From positions 106,619 through 170,618 of the forward strand of contig NZ_LBMN02000008.1 in the NCBI RefSeq assembly GCF_001042485.2: a stretch of DNA of 64,000 nucleotides, in the 5' to 3' direction. A program made the position numbers and the translations under genes. The notes under the pieces were generated by a model, which worked only from the letters and a program-made list of their open reading frames with translations, was not told the DNA's origin and searched no databases. How positions within the stretch are numbered: position 1 is the first letter of the stretch; each line of letters begins with the position of its first letter. Source of the stretch: Bacillus paralicheniformis (lineage in GTDB: Bacteria; Bacillota; Bacilli; Bacillales; Bacillaceae). Shown here piece by piece: positions 16,956-24,702 of the stretch.

Positions 16956-19007
16956 TTAATTGGATGAATAGGCTTCGATTAAACGTTTGATATGATCCAA
17001 CGACTCGGTTTCCTTTAAGGAGTCCTGATTTTCTTTATTGCTGAGAAGCCGGGTCAGTTGGGAAAGTGCTTTCAGATGTGTCGTATGGTCAACCGCCGCA
17101 ATGCAAAACAAAAGCCTTACCGGATACTGTTCATCATCCAAAAAATAGACTGGCTCCTTCAGTTTCAGGAGACTCATTCCCACCTTTCGGACGCCCTTTT
17201 CAGGTCTTGCATGAGGAACGGCAATCTCGGGGCCGATGATCATATAAGGTCCCATCTTTTTGACATTGTCGATCATGGCATCTGTGTATTCCTTCAAGAT
17301 CACCTCCTTATCAAGCAAAGGCTTTGCCGCTGTTTGAATCGCTTCTTCCCAGCTTTTGATTTGGTCAGCCATTTGAATGGTTTCATCTGTCAGCAGATCT
17401 TTCAGCACTGGTCGTTTCCCCCTTGTTTCCGTCACTTTTTGAATAAATACAATATTTTCTAATGCTTCTCTCAGGCCTTTTTCGTCTATGATATTGGCAT
17501 GCTTCTTGAGGATGTGAAGAAATTCGTCTGTCAAAAGCTCCTTTTGCTTCACGCCGAACAGTTCCCGATACACTTCATTGACAAGCCTGCTTTTTTCAGC
17601 GGGTGTCATCAGCGGCCCGACCATGTAGTATCGCTTTTTGGTTTTAAGCTCAACGGTGGAAAACACGGCATCATAACGGTCAAAGACGTCAGGTGTGAAT
17701 TCCTGCAAAGACATCGCCTTCTCAACGACAATCTCTGAAAATAGCGATTCAAGCTGGCGCCTGACCATCAAGGATGAGCTGACGCCGCTCGGGCAAATGA
17801 CGACAGCCGTCTTTTTCGATGATCCGGACTGTACGGGCTGTTCAAGCAATGCACCAAAGTGAATCGTGATAAAGCCGATTTCTTCTTCTGGAACCGGTTT
17901 GTTCAGCAGCGCTTCAAGGTGCCGCATCAGCTTTTGAACGATGGTAAACAATTCTTTGTGCTCTTTCTTAATTTTGCTGAGCAGGGGATTGTGAATCGGG
18001 ATGCGGTATTTCATTCTGAAATATGCCGGCTTCAAGTGCCGATAAAGAGATTCCGCCACCTCGCGCCTCCTTGGAAATGTGATGCATGCTCTTGATTCAA
18101 ATTCAAACACAAGCTTTTCACACAGCTGATAAAGCGGATCATGCGCCGGCTGTTGTCCGAATGAAAGCCCGAGCAGCTGGATCAAAATATAACAAAGTTC
18201 GGTTTCATGGACGGGAATCCGAAGTTCATTCACAAGCCTTACGGCTGCGTTTTTCAGCGGACTTTGCTTTAAAAGCTCCCCCTCCTCCTGGTGAAAACGG
18301 ACAATTTTTCCTTCGGCCACTCTGATCGAATACATCATCAGAAAGTAAACAAATTCATTGAGCCTTTCTTCAACGAGTTGAATCCTGTATTCTTTGTAGA
18401 CAAGTTCAACCGCTCTTTTCGTTTCTTGTTGTGTGTGACCGCATGAGCCGGAAACTTTTAAAATATAATGAAGGATTTCTTTGCCGTAAGGCTTTTGCAG
18501 GAAAGAAGAAAGGTGGTGCATGACCGGAACTCTTTTATCAAACTCGCTTCCTATTAAATGATAGCCGCGCTGTCTTGTATATCTGATCGCCACCAAAAAC
18601 GGAGCCAGCGCCTCATTCGCTTTTTTCACATCATTCATGACCGTATTTTTGCTGACCTGCAATAACTGTGTGAGATGAGCGGATGAAATCGGCTCCCTGC
18701 GGACAAACAGAAACATGTACAAGGCTTTGATCCGCTCTTCCTGCGTAAAAATAAACGAGCGGCCGATGTCTGAACAGGCTTCGGAGAACCGCAATTCAAG
18801 CAATTTTTCCGGAACGGCCAGCCGGTTCTTTCTTTTATACTCGATTTCAGGCAGCTGCTTGCCAGTCAGCCAATGATTGATTTTGTCCAGGTCATAGCAG
18901 ATTTGCCGTTTTGATAATTGAAAATGATCAAGCAGCTGATGCATTGTCGCTTCTCTGACACGCAGCAAATATTGAAGCAATTGAGCCGGACGTTTCTCGT
19001 TGATCAT
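16956..19007 (-). CDS. PRD-type activator with C-terminal EIIA domain (MtlR/LicR-like)
   Basis: The protein has 683 residues. Two HTH segments (about 1-60 and 100-150) are followed by PRD1 (190-290), PRD2 (305-395, with His324, His339 and His393), an EIIB-like domain with Cys405 in CPSGVSSS, and an EIIA domain with phospho-His599 in VPHARPEKG. In PRD1 the usual histidines seem to be replaced (FLMMYSIR and ILIQLLG). The ATG at 19007 has an AAGGGGGGC ribosome site; an in-frame ATG 171 bases upstream crosses the promoter and is rejected. It is the first gene of the operon and lies 16 bases before the EIIB gene. It probably activates the operon and may also serve as its transport EIIA. Confidence 0.88.
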   Translation of the reverse strand: MINEKRPAQLLQYLLRVREATMHQLLDHFQLSKRQICYDLDKINHWLTGKQLPEIEYKRKNRLAVPEKLLELRFSEACSDIGRSFIFTQEERIKALYMFLFVRREPISSAHLTQLLQVSKNTVMNDVKKANEALAPFLVAIRYTRQRGYHLIGSEFDKRVPVMHHLSSFLQKPYGKEILHYILKVSGSCGHTQQETKRAVELVYKEYRIQLVEERLNEFVYFLMMYSIRVAEGKIVRFHQEEGELLKQSPLKNAAVRLVNELRIPVHETELCYILIQLLGLSFGQQPAHDPLYQLCEKLVFEFESRACITFPRRREVAESLYRHLKPAYFRMKYRIPIHNPLLSKIKKEHKELFTIVQKLMRHLEALLNKPVPEEEIGFITIHFGALLEQPVQSGSSKKTAVVICPSGVSSSLMVRRQLESLFSEIVVEKAMSLQEFTPDVFDRYDAVFSTVELKTKKRYYMVGPLMTPAEKSRLVNEVYRELFGVKQKELLTDEFLHILKKHANIIDEKGLREALENIVFIQKVTETRGKRPVLKDLLTDETIQMADQIKSWEEAIQTAAKPLLDKEVILKEYTDAMIDNVKKMGPYMIIGPEIAVPHARPEKGVRKVGMSLLKLKEPVYFLDDEQYPVRLLFCIAAVDHTTHLKALSQLTRLLSNKENQDSLKETESLDHIKRLIEAYSSN

Positions 19008-19036
19008 TTTTGCGCCCCCCTTATTGTCATCATATA

Positions 19037-19050
19037 ATAAAGCGTTTTCA
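19037..19050 (-). promoter_or_regulatory. cre site upstream of the PTS-transketolase operon
   Basis: TGAAAACGCTTTAT on the minus strand matches the cre consensus at 12 of 14 positions. It overlaps a possible -10 (TATTAT) 30-40 bases before the regulator start codon. No strong -35 is visible. Carbon catabolite repression of this operon is likely. Confidence 0.6.
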
Positions 19051-19136
19051 TTTTGTTTGCCGATTGGGTCCAATTCATGGGACTTCCGATCTTCAAGATT
19101 GGTCTGATATCCTTCTTTTTTATCGTACAAGCATGA

Positions 19137-19170
19137 AAAAAACCTCTCAGAGGATGTTGAGAGGTTTTTT
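19137..19170. terminator. Bidirectional terminator upstream of the PTS operon
   Basis: The stem ACCTCTCA / TGAGAGGT, with A-run before and T-run after, works on both strands. On the minus strand it terminates the trmO-like gene that stops at 19179. Confidence 0.85.
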
Positions 19171-19178
19171 TCTATCAA

Positions 19179-19643
19179 TCAGCTGTCATGCCAATATACT
19201 TTCATCAAATCTTCCGACCACTTCGGCTGTATGATTTGCCCTTTCGGAAGAAACTCTTTCATCACAGGTTTGATATCGATTACAGGTGTTCCGTCAATCG
19301 CATCCAACCCTTTCACTACAAGCTTGCTCCCGGATTTTTCAAGGAGTGTCACAACGGTTGCGCCGAGCCTGTTTGGCCTGTTTTTTCCCCGTTGGGCAAA
19401 AATGCCTGTCTCAGGATAGTTTTGATTGTTTCTCGGGCGCCTCGCCTGATATTGTATTTGATCTTCTTTTACTTGATGAAAGTAAAAGATAATGTCCAGA
19501 TGAGAAAATGCTTCGATCCCTTTTAAAGCGTCCGGATGGATATCTTCAGCCAAATTAATTTCAGAAATCACATCGCCCCAATGATCATCCTTCGGCACAG
19601 TCCGCAAGTTTTTCACAAACGCGACAGGCTTTATTTCTATCAA
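19179..19643 (-). CDS. TrmO-like tRNA methyltransferase (UPF0066/TsaA)
   Basis: This 154-residue protein belongs to the TsaA/YaeB/TrmO family, in which the E. coli member N6-methylates t6A37 of tRNA using S-adenosylmethionine. Visible family motifs are FSHLDIIFYFH, the basic RGKNRPNRLG and DAIDGTPVIDIKP. It starts with TTG after GGGGGATAAAA. It could be transcribed with the hotdog gene upstream (gap of about 15 bases). The tRNA role in Bacillus is inferred from the family only; members also occur as uncharacterised SAM-binding proteins. Confidence 0.8.
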   Translation of the reverse strand: MIEIKPVAFVKNLRTVPKDDHWGDVISEINLAEDIHPDALKGIEAFSHLDIIFYFHQVKEDQIQYQARRPRNNQNYPETGIFAQRGKNRPNRLGATVVTLLEKSGSKLVVKGLDAIDGTPVIDIKPVMKEFLPKGQIIQPKWSEDLMKVYWHDS

Positions 19644-19658
19644 TTTTATCCCCCGCTT

Positions 19659-20054
19659 TCACTTCGCTTCCATAAAAATCCCGATCTCCGCTTTCGCTGC
19701 CGGTTTTCCGTTTACTGAGGCGGTTCCGTTGCCGAATAAAAACCCCCTTTTAAAGCGGGAAACTTCAAAATAAAGATCAAGTTTGTCTCCCACAAAGACC
19801 TTGCCGGTGTATTCAGCTTTTTTCACCGAAGACAGAAAGCCGATCTCAGCTGAGTCTTTGAGCGCAGTAAATGCAGCGGTCTGAGCCAGCGCTTCAATGA
19901 TGATGGAAAACGGCATTTCCTTTTGGTTTTCCGTCATAAACCAGTCGTTTTCCGTTATGAATTTATATCCTTTCACCCATTTTCCCGGCTCGCTTTCTAC
20001 TACGCGGTCAATGAATAGAAACGGGTATTGATGCGGCAGTACAGAATTGTTCAC
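19659..20054 (-). CDS. FabZ-like hotdog dehydratase
   Basis: This 131-residue hotdog-fold protein looks like 3-hydroxyacyl-ACP dehydratase FabZ. LPHQYPFLFIDRV carries the catalytic His and IIEALAQTAAF the catalytic Glu. The GTG at 20054 is preferred because AAAAAAGGATG lies at correct spacing; an ATG 9 bases upstream is part of that ribosome site. The housekeeping fabZ (ywpB) of Bacillus lies elsewhere, so this is probably a second, specialised copy. It forms a small unit with the TrmO-like gene. The substrate is unknown. Confidence 0.75.
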   Translation of the reverse strand: MNNSVLPHQYPFLFIDRVVESEPGKWVKGYKFITENDWFMTENQKEMPFSIIIEALAQTAAFTALKDSAEIGFLSSVKKAEYTGKVFVGDKLDLYFEVSRFKRGFLFGNGTASVNGKPAAKAEIGIFMEAK

Positions 20055-20150
20055 GCTGATCATCCTTTTTTACATGATTATACCGTACTCTTTTAATTAG
20101 CGCGATGACACAGAATGAAGCTGCTGAGCGCCCAAAAATTCCACCAAGAC

Positions 20151-20177
20151 AAAAAGACCGGGGCCTAAGCCCCCGGC
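20151..20177 (-). terminator. Terminator after the dicarboxylate carrier gene
   Basis: A GC-rich stem (CCGGGG / CCCCGG, extendable) followed on the minus strand by TCTTTTTGTCTT, just after the stop codon at 20184. Confidence 0.85.
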
Positions 20178-20183
20178 TTTGCT

Positions 20184-21827
20184 TCATCCATTCGATTTCA
20201 GATTGTCCGGGAAGATGGTCAGATCCACTCCCCATAAATTCGGCAAAATGTAGAACACAGCTCCGACGATTAAAATCAGTGTGAAAATATTAATGACAAA
20301 GCCGGTTCGAACCATCTCGCTGATCTTCAATTTGCCCGATGCGAAAATAATTGCATTCGGCGGCGTGCCGACCGGCAGCATGAAGGCGCAGTTTGCCGCC
20401 ATTGCAGCAGGCACCATCAATGCGTACGGGTGGACATTCAGCGCTAACGCGAGCGAGGCCAGTACAGGCAGAATCATAGTCGCTGTAGCCGTATTCGACG
20501 TAATCTCCGTCAAAAACAGCACCAATGCCGCTGAGATGACAACAATGACCACAAAATTAAATCCATCTAATACCGTAAGCCTTCCGCCGATCCACTCGGC
20601 CAGACCCGTTTCTTTAAAACCGGTCGCGAGCGCCAGGCCTCCTCCGAATAAAAGGAGAATCCCCCACGGCAAGTCCTTCGATACCGACCAGTCCAATACC
20701 CTGCCCCCTTTATTGAGCGAAGGGATCAAGAAGAGCAATGAAGCTGCGAATATCGCAATCATTGTATCGTCAATACCCGGTATTTTGTCATCCCATAAAA
20801 ACGTCCTCGTCACCCACATAAACGCGGCAAACCCGAAGACGAGCAGAACCATTGTTTCTTCAAAGCTCATCTTTCCGAGCTTTCTTTTTTCTTCGAGAAT
20901 CAATTCTTTTCCGCCCGGAAGCTCCTTCATCTTGATCGGATGCGCCACTTTCGTCAAGTACAGCCATACCGCTACAAGCAAAATGACAACGACCGGAACG
21001 GCAAAAGCCATCCATCCACCGAAAGACACTTCAACTCCGTACAGCTTCTTAATATTGGCCGCCAAAATAATGTTCGGCGGTGTGCCGATCAGCGTACCGA
21101 GTCCGCCGATCGTTCCCGCATACCCGATGCTGAAGATCAGCGCTTTTGAAAATTTCGCTTCTTCTCCGGCTAAATCTTTTCTTTCAGATTTCATGACGGC
21201 TGATACCTGATGAATGATAGCGGTCCCAATCGGAAGCATCATCATCACCGCGGCCGTATTTGAGACCCACATCGACAAAAACCCTGTGGCCGCCATAAAA
21301 CCGAGGACGATCCTTGACGTGCTCGTACCCACTACAGAAATGATATTGAGCGCGATCCGTTTATGAAGATTCCAGCGCTCCATCGCAAGTGCAATTAAGA
21401 AGCCTCCTAAAAATAAAAAGACGATCGGATCACCATAGCTTGACGTGACAGCTGCCCCTTCCAGCGCCCCGGTCAGCGGAAGCAGCACGATCGGCAGCAA
21501 TGATGCAGCCGGAATCGGAACAGCTTCTGTAATCCACCAAACCGCAACCCACAACGTGGTCGCCAATACCATTCTTCCTTCATAGCTCAGTCCCTCGGGA
21601 AAAAAGAACAAAAGGACGGCGAAAAACAATGCAGGACCAAGCAGCAGCCCGATTTTCTGAGGCGTTTTATAGCTCGGCGGTTTTTCTCCCTTCATGGTTT
21701 GCTCAGACTTGATCTTTAAATCGGCATCTTTTCCCGCCCTGACAGGCATGGCGAATAAAAGCAGCCTCTTTGCTTCCCGGTGTGATCTCCAAAGCATATC
21801 CCATGCTGACACAACGCTTGATTTCAT
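20184..21827 (-). CDS. Sodium-coupled dicarboxylate transporter (DASS family, SdcL-like)
   Basis: This 547-residue membrane carrier of the DASS/SLC13 family has a cytosolic N-terminal tail of about 60 residues followed by about 11-12 helices. Family signatures are visible: SNTAAVMMMLPIGTA in the first SNT motif and TSNTATATMILP in the second. It most resembles SdcS of Staphylococcus and SdcL of B. licheniformis, which import succinate, malate and fumarate with Na+. The ATG at 21827 follows AGGGGGATTTTTG. The strong promoter is overlaid by a palindrome at the start point and a downstream cre site. The divergent GntR gene is the likely regulator. Confidence 0.9.
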   Translation of the reverse strand: MKSSVVSAWDMLWRSHREAKRLLLFAMPVRAGKDADLKIKSEQTMKGEKPPSYKTPQKIGLLLGPALFFAVLLFFFPEGLSYEGRMVLATTLWVAVWWITEAVPIPAASLLPIVLLPLTGALEGAAVTSSYGDPIVFLFLGGFLIALAMERWNLHKRIALNIISVVGTSTSRIVLGFMAATGFLSMWVSNTAAVMMMLPIGTAIIHQVSAVMKSERKDLAGEEAKFSKALIFSIGYAGTIGGLGTLIGTPPNIILAANIKKLYGVEVSFGGWMAFAVPVVVILLVAVWLYLTKVAHPIKMKELPGGKELILEEKRKLGKMSFEETMVLLVFGFAAFMWVTRTFLWDDKIPGIDDTMIAIFAASLLFLIPSLNKGGRVLDWSVSKDLPWGILLLFGGGLALATGFKETGLAEWIGGRLTVLDGFNFVVIVVISAALVLFLTEITSNTATATMILPVLASLALALNVHPYALMVPAAMAANCAFMLPVGTPPNAIIFASGKLKISEMVRTGFVINIFTLILIVGAVFYILPNLWGVDLTIFPDNLKSNG

Positions 21828-21852
21828 CAAAAATCCCCCTTCCCCTCTATCG

Positions 21853-21866
21853 ATAAAGCGCTTACA
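21853..21866 (-). promoter_or_regulatory. cre site in the leader of the dicarboxylate carrier
   Basis: TGTAAGCGCTTTAT matches the cre consensus at 12 of 14 positions. It lies about 40-50 bases downstream of the predicted start point, where CcpA can act as a roadblock. Confidence 0.65.
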
Positions 21867-21891
21867 ATAGTAACTAAAAAGTAAGCTGCCG

Positions 21892-21903
21892 ACTGTCGAC
21901 AGT
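21892..21903. promoter_or_regulatory. Palindromic operator at the carrier start point
   Basis: ACTGTCGACAGT is a perfect 12-base palindrome just downstream of the predicted transcription start of the carrier gene. Position and symmetry suit a dimeric repressor; the FCD-type GntR protein encoded divergently is the obvious candidate. Confidence 0.6.
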
Positions 21904-21912
21904 TATAACTTC

Positions 21913-21940
21913 ATTATAACGGACAGCTAATGGCAGTCAA
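21913..21940 (-). promoter_or_regulatory. Sigma-A promoter of the dicarboxylate carrier
   Basis: TTGACT (21940-21935) and TATAAT (21918-21913) are separated by 16 bases on the minus strand. Both hexamers are near-perfect, so control is probably by repression. Confidence 0.8.
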
Positions 21941-22054
21941 CACTTTTTTGTCACAAAATACTCAATATTATGGTAATTTTAGGTTGGTGGTATTTTTCTC
22001 TTTTTGCTAGACTATTAGTGATTTCCGCAGTGAAAAATAAACGAGGTGAACAGC

Positions 22055-22735
22055 GTGAAGTTTTCGATCCAACGTGCAGTCTCTTATCATGATCAAGTCC
22101 ATCATTATTTAAAAGATATGATTATTAAAGGAGGGTATCGGCCCGGCGAACGGATCTACGAATCCAAAATTGCCAAGGAGCTGCAAGTGAGCCGCAGCCC
22201 TGTCAGGGAGGCGATTCGGACACTTGAACAAGAAGGTCTGTTATTGATAGATGATAAATCAAAAATTACAGTTTATGAACCGACAATCAAAGACCTTGAA
22301 GAAATATACCAATGCCGCCAGGCGCTCGAATCCCTGGCCGTTTCATTGGCTACCCGCCTTGCTTCAAATGCAACACTGGAGCATATTTCCGAAACGCTCT
22401 CTGAAGCGCGTAAACACCAAGAAAGCCAGAGTCCGGAGTCTGCCAATGCGCTGCTTCTCCTAAATACGCGATTTCATGATCTCATCATCGAAACGAGCGA
22501 AAACGAACGCCTGCAAAAACAGCTGCTTGATTTGCGGTCGCTGACCTTTTTTTACCGGAGCAAAAACCTTGAAAAACCGGAACGCACCCTTGACATCATC
22601 AATCAGCACGAGGAGATTCTGCGTCACATGCAGGACAGAAATGACGCCAAGGCTGCCGAATCAATGTGGAAGCATATAGAGGCAGACCTTTGCTATTTAA
22701 AAGAGGTGTTGTTCGGAAGCAGTTCCGCACGCTAA
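22055..22735 (+). CDS. GntR-family (FCD/FadR type) regulator
   Basis: The protein has 226 residues with an N-terminal winged helix (about 10-75; LQVSRSPVREAIRTLEQEG is the GntR signature) and an all-helical FCD ligand-binding domain (about 80-220). The GTG at 22055 has GAGGTG 6 bases upstream; an in-frame GTG at 22046 lacks a ribosome site. It is transcribed away from the dicarboxylate carrier and probably senses a dicarboxylate, since FCD domains commonly bind metal-chelated organic acids. It converges with nasF, and the two share a terminator. Confidence 0.85.
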   Translation: MKFSIQRAVSYHDQVHHYLKDMIIKGGYRPGERIYESKIAKELQVSRSPVREAIRTLEQEGLLLIDDKSKITVYEPTIKDLEEIYQCRQALESLAVSLATRLASNATLEHISETLSEARKHQESQSPESANALLLLNTRFHDLIIETSENERLQKQLLDLRSLTFFYRSKNLEKPERTLDIINQHEEILRHMQDRNDAKAAESMWKHIEADLCYLKEVLFGSSSAR

Positions 22736-22761
22736 AAAAGCAGGGTTACCCCTGCTTTTTT
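22734..22761. terminator. Bidirectional terminator between gntR gene and nasF
   Basis: AAAAAAGCAGGG pairs with CCCTGCTTTTTT around a 4-base loop. T-runs on both strands allow it to end both converging transcripts. Confidence 0.9.
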
Positions 22762-24221
22762 CAGCTCTGGCAGACAAATTCGGCTGTGCGGTTGATCCCT
22801 TTGATGACATCCGGAAGGCGGTCGCATTCATTCGCAACATGAACGCGCTGAAACCCTGCGGCTGCAGCCTTCTTCCCCGCTTCTTCCGTGAGGCAGACCG
22901 CCTGCAGGCGGGCAGCCGTTTTTTCCGGATGGAGGCCGATTGTCTCCGCCTCGTTTATGAACAGCTCGACGCATGTGCGATTCGCAAACATCACGATATC
23001 AACAGGAAACTCCTCGATCTCCCGTTTAACGATCGATGTAAAGCGGCTGTCGATCATCCTGTCATGTGTAATCAATATCTCACACCCGGAGTGCGGTTGA
23101 TGTTGCACGGTTTCCCGGCTGCCGATCAGCAAACAGCTGCCCGAAACCGGCATTTCCGCCTGCAGAAAAGCGGAAAATCCCCGTTCTTCAAGAGCTGCTT
23201 TTACATGCAGATCTGAAGCGTAGAGCCGGCCGCGCACTTCCCTGACATCGATCTTCAAAGCGGCAAGCCGGCTGAAAAATCTGCGCAGTGACGCACTTGA
23301 CGTGAACAGCAGGCTGTCAAAAGAAGCAATTCGATCTAAAACCGTATCGTCAGGCACCGTTTCGGCTGATTTCCATTTCGGCCATTCAACAACTTCAGCG
23401 CCTTGTTCACGAAGCGTCTCCACCGGGACTCGTTCTTCTTCACAGCTTTTGACCGCCATGATGTTCAGCCCGATCAAAGGCTTTTCTTCAAACCAGCTGT
23501 TCTGCCTGAATGATACGATGTCGCCGATGACGATGATCGCGGGATTTTTGATTTGATGCTCGGTTATTTTTTCCCTGATATTCTGCAATGTCCCTTTCAC
23601 GCTCCGCTGCCTGCCCCATGTGCCCCATTGGATGACCATCGCGGGAACAAGGGGAGACTTGCCGTGTTTCATCAGCTGCTCGCATATATAACCAAGGTTT
23701 TTGATCCCCATGTAAAAGACGAGGGTTTGGACGCCTTTGGCCAGCCCTTCCCAATTCATCTCCGGTTTGCCCGATTTATCATGGGCGGTGACAACGGCAA
23801 AGGATGAAGCGAAATCGCGGTGGGTCACAGGCAGTCCGGCATAAAGAGGCGCGGCGATTCCCGATGTAATGCCGGGCACCATTTCGTACGGGATGCCGTG
23901 TTCGCTGACGGCTGCCGCTTCTTCTCCGACTCTGCCGAACACGCTCGGGTCTCCTCCTTTCAGCCGGACCACTTTGAGGCCTTTCAGCCCCTTTTCAATG
24001 AGCAGTGCATTGATTTCACTTTGTTTCATATAATGGCGGTCCGGGAGCTTGCCGCAGTAGACAAATTCACATGATGCTTTTGCATGCTCAAGCAGCCGGG
24101 AATTGACGAGCCTGTCATACAATATGACATCCGCCGTCTCGATCAGTGTTCTTCCTTTTAATGTGATCAATCCTGAATCGCCCGGTCCGGCCCCGACAAA
24201 ATATACTTTCCCATTCCCCAT
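22761..24221 (-). CDS. nasF: Uroporphyrinogen-III C-methyltransferase with HemD-like C-terminal half
   Basis: NasF makes precorrin-2, the precursor of siroheme for nitrite reductase. Residues 1-245 are a SUMT methyltransferase: VYFVGAGPGDSGL, YDRLV, VRLKGGDPSVFGR and the GIxSG loop are all present. Residues about 255-485 resemble uroporphyrinogen-III synthase (HemD). The 486-residue length fits B. subtilis NasF. The ATG at 24221 follows AAGGATG. It is the last gene of nasBCDEF, separated from nasE by 130 bases with no convincing internal promoter. Confidence 0.93.
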   Translation of the reverse strand: MGNGKVYFVGAGPGDSGLITLKGRTLIETADVILYDRLVNSRLLEHAKASCEFVYCGKLPDRHYMKQSEINALLIEKGLKGLKVVRLKGGDPSVFGRVGEEAAAVSEHGIPYEMVPGITSGIAAPLYAGLPVTHRDFASSFAVVTAHDKSGKPEMNWEGLAKGVQTLVFYMGIKNLGYICEQLMKHGKSPLVPAMVIQWGTWGRQRSVKGTLQNIREKITEHQIKNPAIIVIGDIVSFRQNSWFEEKPLIGLNIMAVKSCEEERVPVETLREQGAEVVEWPKWKSAETVPDDTVLDRIASFDSLLFTSSASLRRFFSRLAALKIDVREVRGRLYASDLHVKAALEERGFSAFLQAEMPVSGSCLLIGSRETVQHQPHSGCEILITHDRMIDSRFTSIVKREIEEFPVDIVMFANRTCVELFINEAETIGLHPEKTAARLQAVCLTEEAGKKAAAAGFQRVHVANECDRLPDVIKGINRTAEFVCQS

Positions 24222-24351
24222 CAACTGTCATCCTTCCATCTGCCGATTCTGTGAACGCGTTTGTTTTTTTAAATAAAGAGGGATCACATTGAGCGACCCT
24301 TGTGGCTGTTGACAAAAATCGCGACACGTTCGATATCGCTTGTTCAGCCGT

Positions 24352-24672
24352 TTAATAAACGATATATAAATCTTCACCTTCAACGACCGTTTCGTATGTC
24401 TGAACACACCCTGTGTCAGGCTCTTGGACTTTGCCGTCTTCAAGGCTGATCTTCCAGTCGTGCATCGGACAGAAGACGAATTTGCCGCTTACCATTCCTT
24501 CGGCAAGCACGCCCCCTTTGTGGGGGCAGCGGTTTTCAATCGCACGGACATTGCCGTTAGAAAGCTTGAATACCGCGATTTCCTTGTCCTCGATAAGCAC
24601 TGTCTTCCCAAGCTGATTCGGCAAATCCCCGATCTTCGAAACAAACACCTTTGTTAAGTTCTTGTTCACCAT
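24352..24672 (-). CDS. nasE: Nitrite reductase small subunit (Rieske protein)
   Basis: This 106-residue NirD/NasE-type protein is the small subunit of assimilatory NADH nitrite reductase. A complete Rieske [2Fe-2S] ligand set is visible: Cys49/His51 in CPHKGG and Cys68/His71 in CPMHDW. Some NirD families have lost these residues; this one keeps them. A GAGGAGG ribosome site precedes the ATG. It lies 30 bases after nasD. Confidence 0.95.
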   Translation of the reverse strand: MVNKNLTKVFVSKIGDLPNQLGKTVLIEDKEIAVFKLSNGNVRAIENRCPHKGGVLAEGMVSGKFVFCPMHDWKISLEDGKVQEPDTGCVQTYETVVEGEDLYIVY

Positions 24673-24702
24673 GTGAATTCCTCCTCAAGTTGATTTCTCA
24701 TT

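Noticed and set aside
20281..21210. Long plus-strand open frame of 309 codons
   Set aside because: It lies fully antisense to the dicarboxylate carrier, has no ribosome site and a low-complexity composition; it mirrors the codon bias of the real gene.
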